From: Bidens hawaiensis
Lineage: Eukaryota > Streptophyta > Magnoliopsida > Asterales > Asteraceae
Reading direction: 5' to 3'
Assembly: GCA_021521415.1 (NCBI GenBank)
Contig: JAIQDT010001727.1
Span: 124,001 to 188,000 of the forward strand
Length of the DNA: 64,000 bases
The translations under genes were made by a program, and so were the position numbers. The notes beneath the pieces were generated by a model. That model ran no database searches, had not been told where the DNA came from, and worked only from the letters and a program-made list of their open reading frames with translations. This document shows positions 20,567-31,437 of the stretch, piece by piece. Within the stretch, counting starts at the first letter, position 1, and the number at the start of each line of letters is the position of its first letter.

Positions 20567-20779
20567 GGCGGCAGCCCCTAGCGGGGTCCAAGGGGCAGAG
20601 CCCCTCGCTGGGGTCGAGCTGCCAGGTCAGCTTGGAAAAATTTTATTTCCATTAACTGTCATAACACATTTTCCATTAACATTTTGAATCGTTAATTATT
20701 TTCTACTTAAAAGTTCAAGGGCCTAATTGTAATTAAATCATTCTTTTCTAAGTCCAGGGACTGTTCTGTCATTCTTTCA

Positions 20780-21160
20780 AAGTTCTGATTCGTTAAGATG
20801 CTCTTTAGCGAATTGGTGTTCATTCGTTACTTCTGTCCTTCATAACGAACTGGCTAATTTGTTACTTCATAACGAATTGGCCTTTTTAGCGAATTGGTCC
20901 ATATTCGTTTGGTCTCCTTAACGAATTGGTCTTCTTGGCGAATTGGACCCTCATAGCGAACCAGTCCTCATAAGGAATTAAACCTTATAACGAACTGGTC
21001 TTCATACGAATTGGACTTAACGAACTGAAGCTAGTTCGTCAGTCTTTCCTTAACGAATTAGTACACGAATCAAAGCTAGTTCGTTATATTCCCTTAGACG
21101 AATCAGCTAGCGAATCGCTTCTAATTCGTCAATTACTCCCTAGCGAACTAGGGTTAGGTC
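20780..21160. repeat. CGAATTGG/TTCGTTA word array in the minus-strand Gypsy LTR
   Basis: About twenty copies of AACGAATTGG, GCGAATTGG, GCGAACTAG, ATTCGTTA and related words in both orientations. It sits in the LTR position that corresponds to the AACTTCGCC array of the sister LTR at 28305-28545, so sister LTRs carry different words in the same place. Confidence 0.8.
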
Positions 21161-22194
21161 AGGGGATGTCAGAACATTCCCTGACACCCGTAACCTCGTA
21201 TTAACTTTTCCGGCGCCGCCTTTCCGGCGCCGCCATTGCCGGAAAGCCGCCGGAAAAAACGCGAACTCACTGGAAAAACGAGTTTTAACTCGTTTTTCGC
21301 CGTTTTTCGCCCCGTTCGATCCAGATCTGAGCTAGGGTGATCCCTAAGCTCATCATAGGTTCGGTTTATACCCGATTCCACCCGGATCTCGTGATTTAAA
21401 CGGTTAAACGGTGTCGGCTCGTCGTTTCGCAACTATATCTAACGGGTTAAGCTCATACAATATAATACTATCATTACCTCGGGTCGGTTCTCGGTTTCCT
21501 TCTTGATATCGGTTTAGAGAGAGAGAACTAGAGAGAGAATCTTAAGTGTGTGTTTTGGATGGTGTAAGGGATATGTGTAAGTGAATTAAATGGAGGATTT
21601 AAGGGTATATATATTTTTGATCATGGGCTTAAGCCCATGGTCTTTCCTTCATTCCTCCATACCAAAATCCATAACCCATATCCATTTACCCAACACAAGT
21701 CCATCTCGTATTCTATTCAACTAAACCGATAACGACCCGCTATAAAATAAACGAACTTTATTTTATTAATATAACCGAAAGTAGGATGTACATAAATCTA
21801 TAACTAAAACATACCTGTCACAGCAGTGAGAGAAGCCACGACTGATAAGATTGATCCAGATGACATGATAGTCAGCTTGGTCGGGTTCCCCTTTAGGATG
21901 TATATTAGTGATGGGGATTAGGGTTCTTGAGAAACCGAATAATATAGAGGGAGAGAGGGTGACGAATTTTTATGTCCGGTTTAGGGTTATGTCATGTGAT
22001 GTTAATTAGTCTCTCCATATATTTATATACACCCAAGGGGAAACCCTTGATTAGCAAGAAAGGGTAATTGGGTCCATCAACAATTACCTAGCTAATATAA
22101 TTATAAGGTATAATTTAATATTTTGATCTAATTATTATATAAATGATAATGATGGCCATATATAAATATATATATCCATATATTTATTCTTACA

Positions 22195-25033
22195 TTCTCT
22201 CACTTGGCCGAGTAATCATTTATTATGAGCATTAGATTAGTCTGCAGATTTTAACACTCATTTTAGCTTTAAACTTAAACTGGAGCAGAGAAATACAGTC
22301 ATTGAATTGAACATCAGCTCAAGACCCCCATTAATCATACTGCAGTCCTTGTTTAAAACCTAAGTAGTTATGATCAAAATTTTATAAGTAAGCCCTTCAA
22401 ATATTTGATTTGTATACTAATTTTTCTATATGTCATTAAGCATGCAGAACATATTAAGAGACATACAAAATCAAAATTGATGAGGAAAGTTAATAATTAG
22501 TCATTCATTTAACGATATACAGTTACATGGTCATTAATAATCCAGTCTTTATTATAAGCGCTTTCATAAGACTTATGGGTGACAGACCTTTGGTTATAGG
22601 ATCCTTAAGCATATCATGAATGTATTCGATATGAAAATGTAGTTTCCTCAATTCGTTCATAAAAGATTAATATATTTCAAATAGAAATTTAATGCAGCAC
22701 CTCTCGAACTGTTACTGTTTGAGAAAACATTGTAGCTGACTTTATCACAATAAGTCTTCAATATAATTTATATGGAGTTAATAACTTGTGAGTCCAATGA
22801 TAAATTTTCAACAAAATTTATTGACATTTGCGTTGTGATTTAACCACATATTATGCCATTAAAATTTAGATTGTTGTTATAAGTTCATTATGACTTCTCC
22901 ATGAGATAGATATATCTGCTGACATAAAAATATATCCCGAAATTACATTATGTTATATTTGAATATAACAAAGTTTTAGAGTAATCAACCGGTTTGAATT
23001 TTCACTTCTTCTTCTAAATTATAGTCTTTCGTTTCTTTTAAAGATATTTTAATACTCTTTTAAATGCTTCACATTAATCTAGACATATCTAGTGTTTTGT
23101 AATTTGAGCAATATCTAAACGAGTATAGACTTGAACTTATATAAGGCTTCTAATTGATAAAGCATAAGGAAATAATCTATGTGATCCTATTATCCTCTAA
23201 AGTAGAGCAATACTGTTTGTTACATGTGTATGGAATATCTCTGAGATCTATAATATCAAAGTATGTGTGAAAAATGCTTTGACTCATGTAACATATATTT
23301 GTCAGAAGAATGTCATCTATATAAGGACAAGTTTGTTTTTAGTTGCTTCCACTCATCTTGAGGTAGGTACATTAATCCACTAGTTTTTTAATGAAAATAA
23401 TTGTATAAAGATTTCATCATATTTTGATGTTTGCATTAACCCATAGATGAATTTTATTGACTTATAGACTAAATGTTCTTTGACCTTCAGTTTATAACTT
23501 TTAGGTTGTTTTATGAACATATAAATATGTAAGCCGATTGTTAGGAAAAGTTGTTTTAATGTTCATCTAATGTAGCTCTTAACTATTATAAGCTACTGGA
23601 ACAATAATGATCCTTAAAGAAATCTTTTATAATATAGGTAAGAAGATTCTTTGATAATTGGTATATCATTGAATATAACCTTTAACAATCAATCGTGCTT
23701 TTTATTGTCTTAACATTTCGTATTGGGATTTAGTTTAGTTATGAACACTCTTAGGTGATTCAACCAAATCTCAAAACATTAGCCTGACTTGTGGAGTCAA
23801 TTATGATTGATGATAATGGTTTAATTATAAGGGGTAGGATCATTAACCTTTCCAACATCCATTTCAACTTTAGTTAGGGAGGTGACATAATCATCAGTGT
23901 TAGTAGGTTTTAAAACCTAGATGGCCTCCTGAGTTGATTATTGGATTAGCTCTTGTTTAGGTTGCTATCATTTTTAGGATTCTAAGTATGTAAGAGTTGG
24001 TGCAGTATGGTGTACAAGAGGTGCAATTGGAGTTTAAATACAGAGTAAAATTTAATGACTCTCTTCCCCCCGCCTCTTGTACTTCTTACAAGTCATTATA
24101 AGGACTTTTACTACTCCCACTGACCTTAGAAACCTTTAGAAAAATTTACATGCTTAGGGTCAATATTTAAAGACCTGTAGATTCTAATAGAAAAACGAGT
24201 TAATGATGTAAGTCGTCGCAGTTTCTTTTGTGAGGATCATTTCAGTAAGAAATCGGAGTATGCCCATATTTAAGAAACACCGAAACTTTTGTAAGAGTAG
24301 TAGTAAATTCTACAGAGATAAGTTTTGATGGAATAGTGTTGTGATGGAGCAGTGTCTTGTACAATAGGTGTAATTAAGATAATATCAAGTTTTCACTCCC
24401 TCACCTCTTGCAAATCTTGTAAGTTATGATTGAGACACTTAAGGCTCCCACTAATATTCGATATCTCTAGGAAAACTACATGAGAAGTTTCAATGATGTA
24501 CGTGATGTGGGAATTTGTCATACATACGTTAGACTTAATTTGATTTCCTTTATGTGTCATAAGAAACTTAGGGACATATTTAGAAGAAATCATATTAAGT
24601 ATATATGAATGGATCTCTTTAAGACCATGAATGATAGAAGACATCTATAGATACAAGTAAATAGCCTTTTAAATGATAAATAATTATGTCTGAATATTCT
24701 GTTTGAATAAGTTACACTAATGTAAGTGAAATATAACTTCTGGTGGACCCATACTTATTTCTTAAGCCAAACAATGTTTAGGGCATCTAACACATGATTT
24801 AAAATCACTAAGAATGATATTATATGAAAAATCACCCTCATTAACCATGTCATGATTTCTTATGAAATTTGGTTTAATGGATGAATTTTATATGTCTCAT
24901 TTATCTTTTGTTAAATATTTATTTGTATGATAACAAAAGTTGTGAAAGTATATAGTATCATCTAGTTGTATTTTATAAATGTTTCAATCCAAATATTGAT
25001 AACAAATCATATGAGAGTTTAAGGTAATTCAAA
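22195..25033 (-). pseudogene. Eroded Copia pol remnant (reverse transcriptase)
   Basis: Minus-strand fragments still read as Copia reverse transcriptase: CPYIDDILLTN around 23300-23330 (the catalytic YxDD box) and FIYGLMQTSK around 23430-23460 (the SIYGLKQAS block), in the right relative order. Stops and shifts occur every few dozen codons and AT content is very high. gag and integrase cannot be read with confidence. The stretch is non-functional and is framed by the two decayed LTR copies. Confidence 0.6.
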
Positions 25034-25454
25034 ACATGAATATTATGATAAACCTACAACTAAAACATACCTGTCACAGCAGAGAGAGAAGCCACGGCTG
25101 AAGAGAACGATCCAGACGACATGATAGTCAGCTTGGTCGGGTTCCCCTTTAGGATGTATATTAGTGATGGGGATTAGGGTTCTTGAGAAACCGAATAATA
25201 TAGAGGGAGAGAGGGTGACGAATTTTTATGTCAGGTTTAGGGTTATGTCATGTGATGTTAATTAGTCTCTCCATATATTTATATACACCCAAGGGGAAAC
25301 CCTTGATTAGCACGAAAGGGTAATTGGGTCCATCAACAGTTACCTAGCTAATATAATTATAAGGTATCATTTAATATTTTGATCTAATTATTATATAAAT
25401 GATAATGATGACCATATATAAATATATATATCCATATATTTATTCTTACATTTT
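25034..25454 (-). repeat. 5' LTR of the decayed Copia
   Basis: Matches the split left copy. On the minus strand it contains ATG at about 25121 opening a short frame, MSSGSFSSAVASL, then AVTG just before a GTATGT. The left copy preserves the same frame with changes. Outer edge near 25454 (TGTAAGAATAAAT on the minus strand). Confidence 0.6.
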
Positions 25455-27794
25455 TTGGTTAAAAAATCATCTAGTTTTTTTTACTTTTATTGTAAGAACA
25501 GTCGTTTGAATGAATGAAAAACTTTTTGATATATACATGCCATATTGTTTGATCCGATCCGAACCACTGACACGAACAGAATTGTCGACCCAAAAATTTT
25601 TGGGTCCGTGACTTCGGTCACCGCTGTGACGAAGCCCAAGCTTCGCCATTGTCTGTAATTTACCTAAATATTAATTGTAAACACATGCCACGTGTGACTT
25701 TTATTCTCATAAATTACTACAAAATTATTTATATAGAGAAAATGATGGATTTCAGAAATTTTCTTATGGGGACAGAAAGAAAAAATCAAGTTAAAATAAG
25801 TTGAGTCAAAGAAACCAGATAATCACATTTGATATATTATTGCTTAATAAAACAACTGATGCAAAACCTAGTGGACTAATAATTGCTAATATTCTGTGCT
25901 TTGTTTAGTGGTTGCAAAAAGAGGAGTATAAACTTCGAAACTACCGTTTATGATGATTAATCTTTTACTAGGAATTTACCCGACGCAATAATCTGGGTGG
26001 TGGTCAAACTCAAGCGTTGTCGGTCTCGAGCGTTGAGATGATAAGTCGACTTAAATTCATTCGGTTTCTTATGATACCAGAACTAAAACAATAAATAAAA
26101 GCAATAAAAGCAATAACTTTGATAAATAAAAGCAATAACTTGGATAAATAGATAAAAGCAATAACTTATGATAAGCCGACTTAAATTCATTCGGTTTCTT
26201 ACAAAACTCTTATACGAAACGATAAATAAAAGAAATAACTTGGATAAATAGATATCGCTAATAGAATTACCTTAGCACACCTAGCTATAAGGGGATGCCA
26301 AATAGTCTAGGATTTTATAGTTATCGTTAATTGCATTACGTTAACGATACCTTGCTATAAGGGGATGCCAAATAGTCTAGGATTTATTGATCAACCAACC
26401 AAAAGCGATAAACACATAGGCATATAATCATAGAACACCAAATCGAGCAATTATTTAAGTAAAGTATACAATAACGTTTGTGGGTTAAGATGCAAGTATA
26501 AAGCATTTGGTTGAATAAGTATGAAATGTCACCCAAAACAAAAGATAGAAAACGGGGTATGAAAGTACTCACATTCAAGTAACAAACTTGATTTGGTAAA
26601 ATGTCGAGAAATCGGAAGGATGAGATTTAATGGGCAAAGTCTAGGTGAAAGGAAGTCTTGAATTAAAAAGGTTGTATTAAAAGTCTTTAAATAAAATAAA
26701 TGTTGAGAAATGTAAACAATTAAAGTTCAAGGTTTAAAATGTAACTATTTAAGAATTTATAATAATAAACCTTTAAAAATGTAAGTTTGCTCGAAACCAG
26801 GTTAAATTATCTAACCTTAATATTTACTCAACCTATGTTAAGTAATAAGGTGGATAAAATGCAAGAATGCAAGTCCCTTTGGAATAAAGATACTAAAATG
26901 GGTTTTAACGAGTGTTTCGGGTTGTTGGTTCGGGTCTTGATAATTGGTTAAATCCAAAGTCACCTTTCCAAAATAATGAATGTTATGAGATAATTCAATA
27001 AAATTTAATAATACTTAACCAAGTATGTAGCTCTATTGTTTTAGAGCTAACAAACGCACGTTAAACGAGTGTTCGGTTTGTCGGTCCAAACGTTGTTATG
27101 AGATCAAGTTGGATCCAACATTTCCAAGTACTTAAGAAAATAATTAAAATCAGTTTTTAAACTATTTTTTAAAGATATATATAAGTCTTGATAGCTAAAA
27201 ACACATTTGTGTGTCTTAAGCGAGTAAAAATCGGATTGGTTCGGTTTTCATCTCACAACAAGTTCATAGATGGTTTTCACATGCCCAAATATCCAAAAAC
27301 TTGTATAATAATGTACAAATGAAAATACTTTAGTTATACAACCAAAAAGTTAACAACAATGTCTTTAACCAAAAGTTTGGTTTACGGTATTGAGCTATAT
27401 ACGGTTAAACCGAAGCATAGACTCTTAGAACCCATAACCATGGAACTTGTAAATATGACAAACAAACTAAAATGAGCAGAAGTTAAGCAAGATTAATATG
27501 TATAAACAAGTTATATAAGTATATATATATCAAGGACACGAAGTCCTCCATGAAGCTTTGCCTTACAAGGTCCGAAACCTCACCGACCGGAATCGGAAAA
27601 GTAACTACCAAAGTTAACAAGGGATATTATATTATATATATGTTGTTCCACCATAAACATGTATTAATAAGACTACATAAGCTAATTAGAATGAAATATT
27701 AAACTCAGTTTGACTTTTGGAAGTCAAACCTTCAAAAACACAAAAAAAAAATAACCGTGAATCTTTGATATTTGAGAGAGTTTTTGGAGTTGTA
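25455..27794. other. AT-rich, no gene; degenerate duplications
   Basis: No supported ORF. Direct duplications are visible: GACTTAAATTCATTCGGTTTCTTA at about 26047 and 26180, and CTATAAGGGGATGCCAAATAG at about 26286 and 26353. Three loosely similar passages (about 26895, 27055, 27220) contain AACGAGTGTTTCGG/GGTTCGG-type wording and may be a decayed tandem of an older LTR. This stretch and 30340-30636 were contiguous before the solo LTR inserted. Confidence 0.45.
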
Positions 27795-27968
27795 TGTAAC
27801 ATCCCGAAATTTCAAAGTGATATTAATTATATTACTTACTAATAGAGGGAAAGTTTACTCGGGTTGTCAGGAAACAAATAATAGAGTAGGAGTTGGTATG
27901 AGTCGGGCTAGTGTTGGATTAATGGAGACGGGTTAAATGAGAATGGGCCTTAGGTCCATGGGATTTCA

Positions 27969-27985
27969 GGGATATAAATATCCCC
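27969..27985 (+). promoter_or_regulatory. Candidate TATA element inside a palindrome
   Basis: GGGATATAAATATCCC is a near-perfect dyad containing ATATAAATA about 175 bp into the LTR, with a CT-rich ACACACACTCC stretch downstream that suits a plant leader. Assignment as core promoter is inference. Confidence 0.4.
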
Positions 27986-28304
27986 TAAACCCAAAAATAT
28001 CTTCATTTCCTTACTTTCTACACACACACTCCAAAAACACACACACCATCTACACCGCCGCCGGGCCGAGGAGATGAACGGGCAGATCCGAGAGAGAGAG
28101 AGAGCGATTAGTTGTGTTAACAAGTTAAACGAGATCCAAACAAGCTCAAAAAGTTATGATTCTTGATCTTTGAAGTTTAAAGATCCAAGCTTTTTAGTGT
28201 ATAAACGACCGAAAATGGTCGGGAAGCGTAGTGGGTGATATTGAACCATAGCAAGGGTGTTAAAATCGCTCAAAATGCTGGACAGAAACCGAACAGCGGC
28301 TGAT

Positions 28305-28545
28305 CTGGGCAACTTCGCCTGCAACTGGGCAACTTCGCCTTCAAAGCGATGAACTTCGCCTGGAAGCTAAGTTCACCTGATGAACTTCGCCTGCAAGCTA
28401 AGTTCGCCTGATGGCAACTTCGCTGTAAAGTTAAGTTCGCCTAACTGGTAACTTCGCCTGATGACAACTTCGCCTGAAGCTAAGTTCGCCTGATGACAAC
28501 TTCGCCTGAAGCTAAGTTCGCCTGATGACAACTTCTCCTAAAGCC
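28305..28545. repeat. AACTTCGCC word array in the Gypsy solo LTR
   Basis: About sixteen copies of AACTTCGCCTG or AAGTTCGCCTGA, including repeated phrases AACTTCGCCTGAAGCTAAG followed by TTCGCCTGATGAC. This is the same word, and nearly the same longer phrase, as in the Copia at 17623-17798, although the two elements belong to different superfamilies. Confidence 0.88.
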
Positions 28546-29079
28546 GAGTTCGATTAGGAAATAAATTAAAAGCGATAAGTAAAAGTAAGCTAATACTAGG
28601 CCACCAGATTAGATCAGGCGAGTATTGATACGTGTAACTTGTACAGTCAGCCGAGCTCAGTTAAAGAAGGGATTTACAGCTATCAGAAGAAAGAAGCAGA
28701 GTTCAGGTGAGTTTCTAGCCCCATTCCTTGTTATGTTTTCGGGGCTGTGTGCATACTCGATGTGTTGTTAATACATTTATCCTAAGTGATAAGTGTATGT
28801 CATATGTGATATGTGTGATAGATATGAATGATTGTTTGTCGGTACGCGAACGATCTTCGGATATTGCGCGTACTGTCAGGTTAAAAATAAAGGTACGAAT
28901 ATTATATATCGTAGATGTATGAATATTTCAAATGAATACTTGTCGGGGCGTGAACGATCTTCGGATATTGCACGTAACGACAAGGGGTATGGTTGTTAAA
29001 TGAATGAGGTAAAGAATGCCTAGAGTGTTCTTATGTTATAATGTAAGTATGTGTATTTAGGTACACGAATGGCATGTGA

Positions 29080-29860
29080 GTTCTACGTTCGACATAGCTT
29101 CTGTCGGACATAGACTCGGCTGGTGATGGCGTAGTTAAGGACTGCGAGCCTTATACGTGAAGTAGATGATATATGTAAACGTAGATAAGGACTGCGAACC
29201 TTATACGTAATGTAGATAGGTGTCAGCATAGGAAAGGACTGTGAACCTTATACGTGCTGATTTTGTAGCATAGGGGAGGACTGCGAACCTCGTACGTGCT
29301 ATGAATTAGGTTGCAACATAGGGAAGGACTGCGAACCTTGTACGTGTTGTGGATGTATTTCAGCATAGGAAAGGACTGTGAACCTTATACGTGCTGATTT
29401 TGTAGCATAGGGGAGGACTGCGAACCTCGTACGTGCTATGAATTAGGTTGCAACATAGGGAAGGACTGCGAACCTTGTACGTGTTGTGGATGTATTTCAG
29501 CATAGGAAAGGACTGTGAACCTTATACGTGCTGATTTTGTAGCATAGGGGAGGACTGCGAACCTCGTACGTGCTATGAATTAAGTTGCAACATAGGGAAG
29601 GACTGCGAACCTTGTACGTGTTGTGGATGTATTTCAGCATAGGAAAGGACTGTGAACCTTATACGTGCTGATTTTGTAGCATAGGGGAGGACTGCGAACC
29701 TCGTACGTGCTATGAATTAGGTTGCAACATAGGGAAGGACTGCGAACCTTGTACGTGTTGTGGATGTACTATGGTATAGGGAAGGACCGCGATCCTTGTA
29801 CGTACCATAAATGGTGAACATAGGTAAGGACTGCGAACCTTGTACGTGTTCACGACCTTG
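29080..29860. repeat. 137-bp higher-order tandem repeat made of about 45-bp monomers
   Basis: Three related monomers, each built around GGACTGCGAACCT and GTACGTGCT, form a 137-bp unit; the landmark CAGCATAGGAAAGG recurs at 29224, 29361, 29498 and 29635. Single divergent monomers flank the block. Within a monomer the ends pair (CATAG with CTATG, AGCA with TGCT), giving a weak hairpin. Confidence 0.9.
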
Positions 29861-30339
29861 AGTACAGGTATAGACGGTGAACTATGAACGTACTCTCGGT
29901 AGACTGAGGTTAGTGATTGTAGATATACATATGTATGTATGGTAGCAAGTATGTATGTAGAACAGAAGGGTAACTAGTGAAGTATGGATATGTATCTACG
30001 GATATGTATGTATGTGTATGTATTGTATGGCGTTCGATTAACTAGAACTCACTCAGCGTAGCTGACTTTTAGTATGCACGCAGGTGAGCTGATTATAGAG
30101 TTAGCATGAGGATGACACACGGCATGGATTGAACGGCTGGCATCTGAAGAAAGAAGTAAAGATGTTTTAAATATAAAGTTTTGTGTTATGGTATCAAAGA
30201 AAAGATTTAATGTTTTGTAACAAATGATTGATGTTTTATATTCCGCGAAAAGTTTTAATAAACTCTGATTTGAAGAACTGTGTTTATGAGTAAATCCGAC
30301 GCTAAATTAGGGCCACCGGGTTCGGGGCCTTACATTGTA

Positions 30340-30636
30340 GCAGGAAATAATGGATGGAAATGGTGGTGTATATATAGGGTAAGTTGAAATGGTCAAGCAT
30401 AAAGGGTTTTGCATGAAAATGGGATGGTTTAGTCACATGTTTGCATAAAAATGAACAAAAAACGAGCTGCTAGTGCAGACTGCCTTTAGCGCGGAACTAA
30501 GGTCTCTGCCCTTGACCTTAGCGCCGCGCTAAGGTCACATGGTGGAAATTCTGAACTTTCAAAATTAATAGTTTTGGCCCCCGGAGTTGTTTTTAAGCGT
30601 TTTAAGGCTTTTTTAGGGACCGAAAATGGTGTTTTT
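30340..30636. other. Non-coding, with a GC palindrome
   Basis: No gene. Contains a 10-bp-arm inverted repeat GACCTTAGCG (30514-30523) and CGCTAAGGTC (30527-30536), preceded by a similar TTAGCGCGGAACTAAGGTC. The wording recalls the AGCGCG array in the Gypsy LTR at 46598-46853. Probably part of an older element. Confidence 0.5.
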
Positions 30637-30713
30637 TGTAACATCCGGCCCCTCGCACCACCAATATTGTCCGCTCTACCCACGAAGAGCTCACAGATTT
30701 GTTTTTGGTTGCC

Positions 30714-30777
30714 CAGATGGAGACTTCCCAGAAGGTCACCCATCCTAGTACTACTTCCACCTAAGCACGCTTAACCA
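30714..30777 (-). other. 5S-rRNA-derived promoter-like segment in Cassandra LTR A
   Basis: The minus strand reads GGTTAAGCGTGCTT, AGTAGTACTAGGATGGG, TGACCTTCTGGGAAGTC, closely matching the A box, intermediate element and C box region of plant 5S rRNA genes. It could bind TFIIIA/Pol III. It is not a 5S gene, because the 5' third and the terminator context are absent. Confidence 0.85.
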
Positions 30778-31014
30778 TGAAGTTTTCATGTGCTCCACAG
30801 CCAACTAAGCCAAAATGCGTTGGTGATTGAAGAGGCAAGACATTTACTTATGAACCAAGGATATCTCTTGTCCATGGCCGATGTAGGATAGCCTAAGAGT
30901 GGGAAGATATTGTGTTTGTCAAGGGTGTTACAAACAACCCCCCTTTGGACTCATCGTCCTCGATGAGGCGTGTCCCATCATCCCGAAAGGCACAAGAGTG
31001 GCTTTGATACCACC

Positions 31015-31213
31015 TGTAACATCCGGCCCCTCGCACCACCAATATTGTCCGCTCTGCCCACGAAGAGCTCACGTATTTGTTTTTGGTTGCCCAAAACGCG
31101 TTGGTGATTGAAGAGGCAAGACATTTACTTATGAACCAAGGATCTCTCTTGTCCACGGCCGAAGTGGGATAGCCTAAGAGTGGGACAATGTTATGTTTGC
31201 CAAGGGTGTTACA
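31015..31213 (-). repeat. Middle Cassandra LTR lacking the 5S-like segment
   Basis: 199 bp against 296 bp in LTR A. The missing block of about 97 bp starts after GGTTGCCCA and ends before AAAACGCG, so the whole 5S-derived part and its flank are gone. A CCA shared by both edges suggests a microhomology deletion. Confidence 0.85.
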
Positions 31214-31373
31214 AACAACCCCCCTTTGGACTCGTCGTCCTCGATGAGGCATGTCTCATCATCACGAACGAAACAAGAGTGGCTCTGATACCACCTATAA
31301 CATCCGGCCCCTCGCACCACCAATATTGTCCGCTCTGCCCACGAAGAGCTCACGGATTTGTTTTTGGTTGCCC

Positions 31374-31437
31374 AGATGGAGACTTCCCAGAAGGTCACCC
31401 ATCCTAGTACTACTTCCACCTAAGCACGCTTAACCGT
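31374..31437 (-). other. 5S-rRNA-derived segment in Cassandra LTR C
   Basis: Same minus-strand segment as in LTR A, with one change near 31434 (CCGTGAA for CCATGAA). All three internal-control-like boxes retained. Confidence 0.82.

Larger units (their letters stand above)
7632..21792 (-). mobile_element. Gypsy solo LTR, minus strand, interrupted by the Copia at 8782-20566
   Basis: Read on the minus strand it runs from TGTACATCC at 21792 to GGGGCCTTACA at 7632. Without the Copia it is about 2.37 kb. It is a family member of the solo LTR at 27795-30334: 7632-7730 and 8420-8600 match the reverse complement of the corresponding parts, including the block containing GATCTTCGGATATTGC and the block around GTGAGTTTCTAGCCCC. 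Flanks TAAAC (7627-7631) and TAAAT (21793-21797) look like a 5-bp target duplication with one later change. No PBS, internal domain or second LTR is present, hence solo. Confidence 0.75.
7608..22194 (-). repeat. 3' LTR of the decayed Copia, split by a 14-kb nested insertion
   Basis: Bases 7608-7631 (AAAACATGAATATCATGATAAAC) align with 25034-25056, and the alignment resumes at 21798 (CTATAACTAAAACATACC...) matching 25057 onward, to 22194. The break is exactly where the Gypsy solo LTR 7632-21792 sits, flanked by TAAAC and TAAAT. The two LTR copies differ at many positions, so this element is older than the elements nested in it. Confidence 0.65.
7608..25454 (-). mobile_element. Decayed Copia retrotransposon, minus strand, interrupted by later insertions
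   Basis: Two direct repeats of about 400-420 bp bracket about 2.85 kb of AT-rich DNA. The left repeat is split: 7608-7631 continues at 21798-22194; the right repeat is 25034-25454. On the minus strand the repeats start TGTAAGAATAAA and are preceded on the left copy by a polypurine-like CCAAGTGAGAGAA, the usual Copia PPT style. The interior reads as an eroded minus-strand reverse transcriptase. No target duplication was found, and the outer LTR limits are approximate. Confidence 0.6.
27795..30334 (+). mobile_element. Gypsy solo LTR with 5-bp target duplication
   Basis: TGTAACATCCCG...GGGGCCTTACA, 2540 bp, flanked by TTGTA at 27790-27794 and 30335-30339. No PBS, coding sequence or second copy adjoins it, so it is the product of LTR-LTR recombination. 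It contains a TATA-like palindrome, the AACTTCGCC word array (28305-28545), two copies of a block containing GATCTTCGGATATTGC (about 28850 and 28950), and a 137-bp higher-order tandem. Sister of 7632-21792 in the opposite orientation. Confidence 0.9.

Noticed and set aside
29080..29860. CRISPR-like array
   Set aside because: Regular repeats are tandem without unique spacers and sit inside a plant LTR; the 137-bp periodicity is satellite-like.
30893..31433. Small ORFs repeated two or three times with WAERTILVVRGAGCYRW-like sequence
   Set aside because: They are translations of the Cassandra LTR and internal domain, which have no coding role.
30714..31437. 5S rRNA genes
   Set aside because: Only the internal-promoter part of 5S rRNA is present, inside LTRs of a TRIM element with tRNA-Met primer sites; the 5' third is missing.
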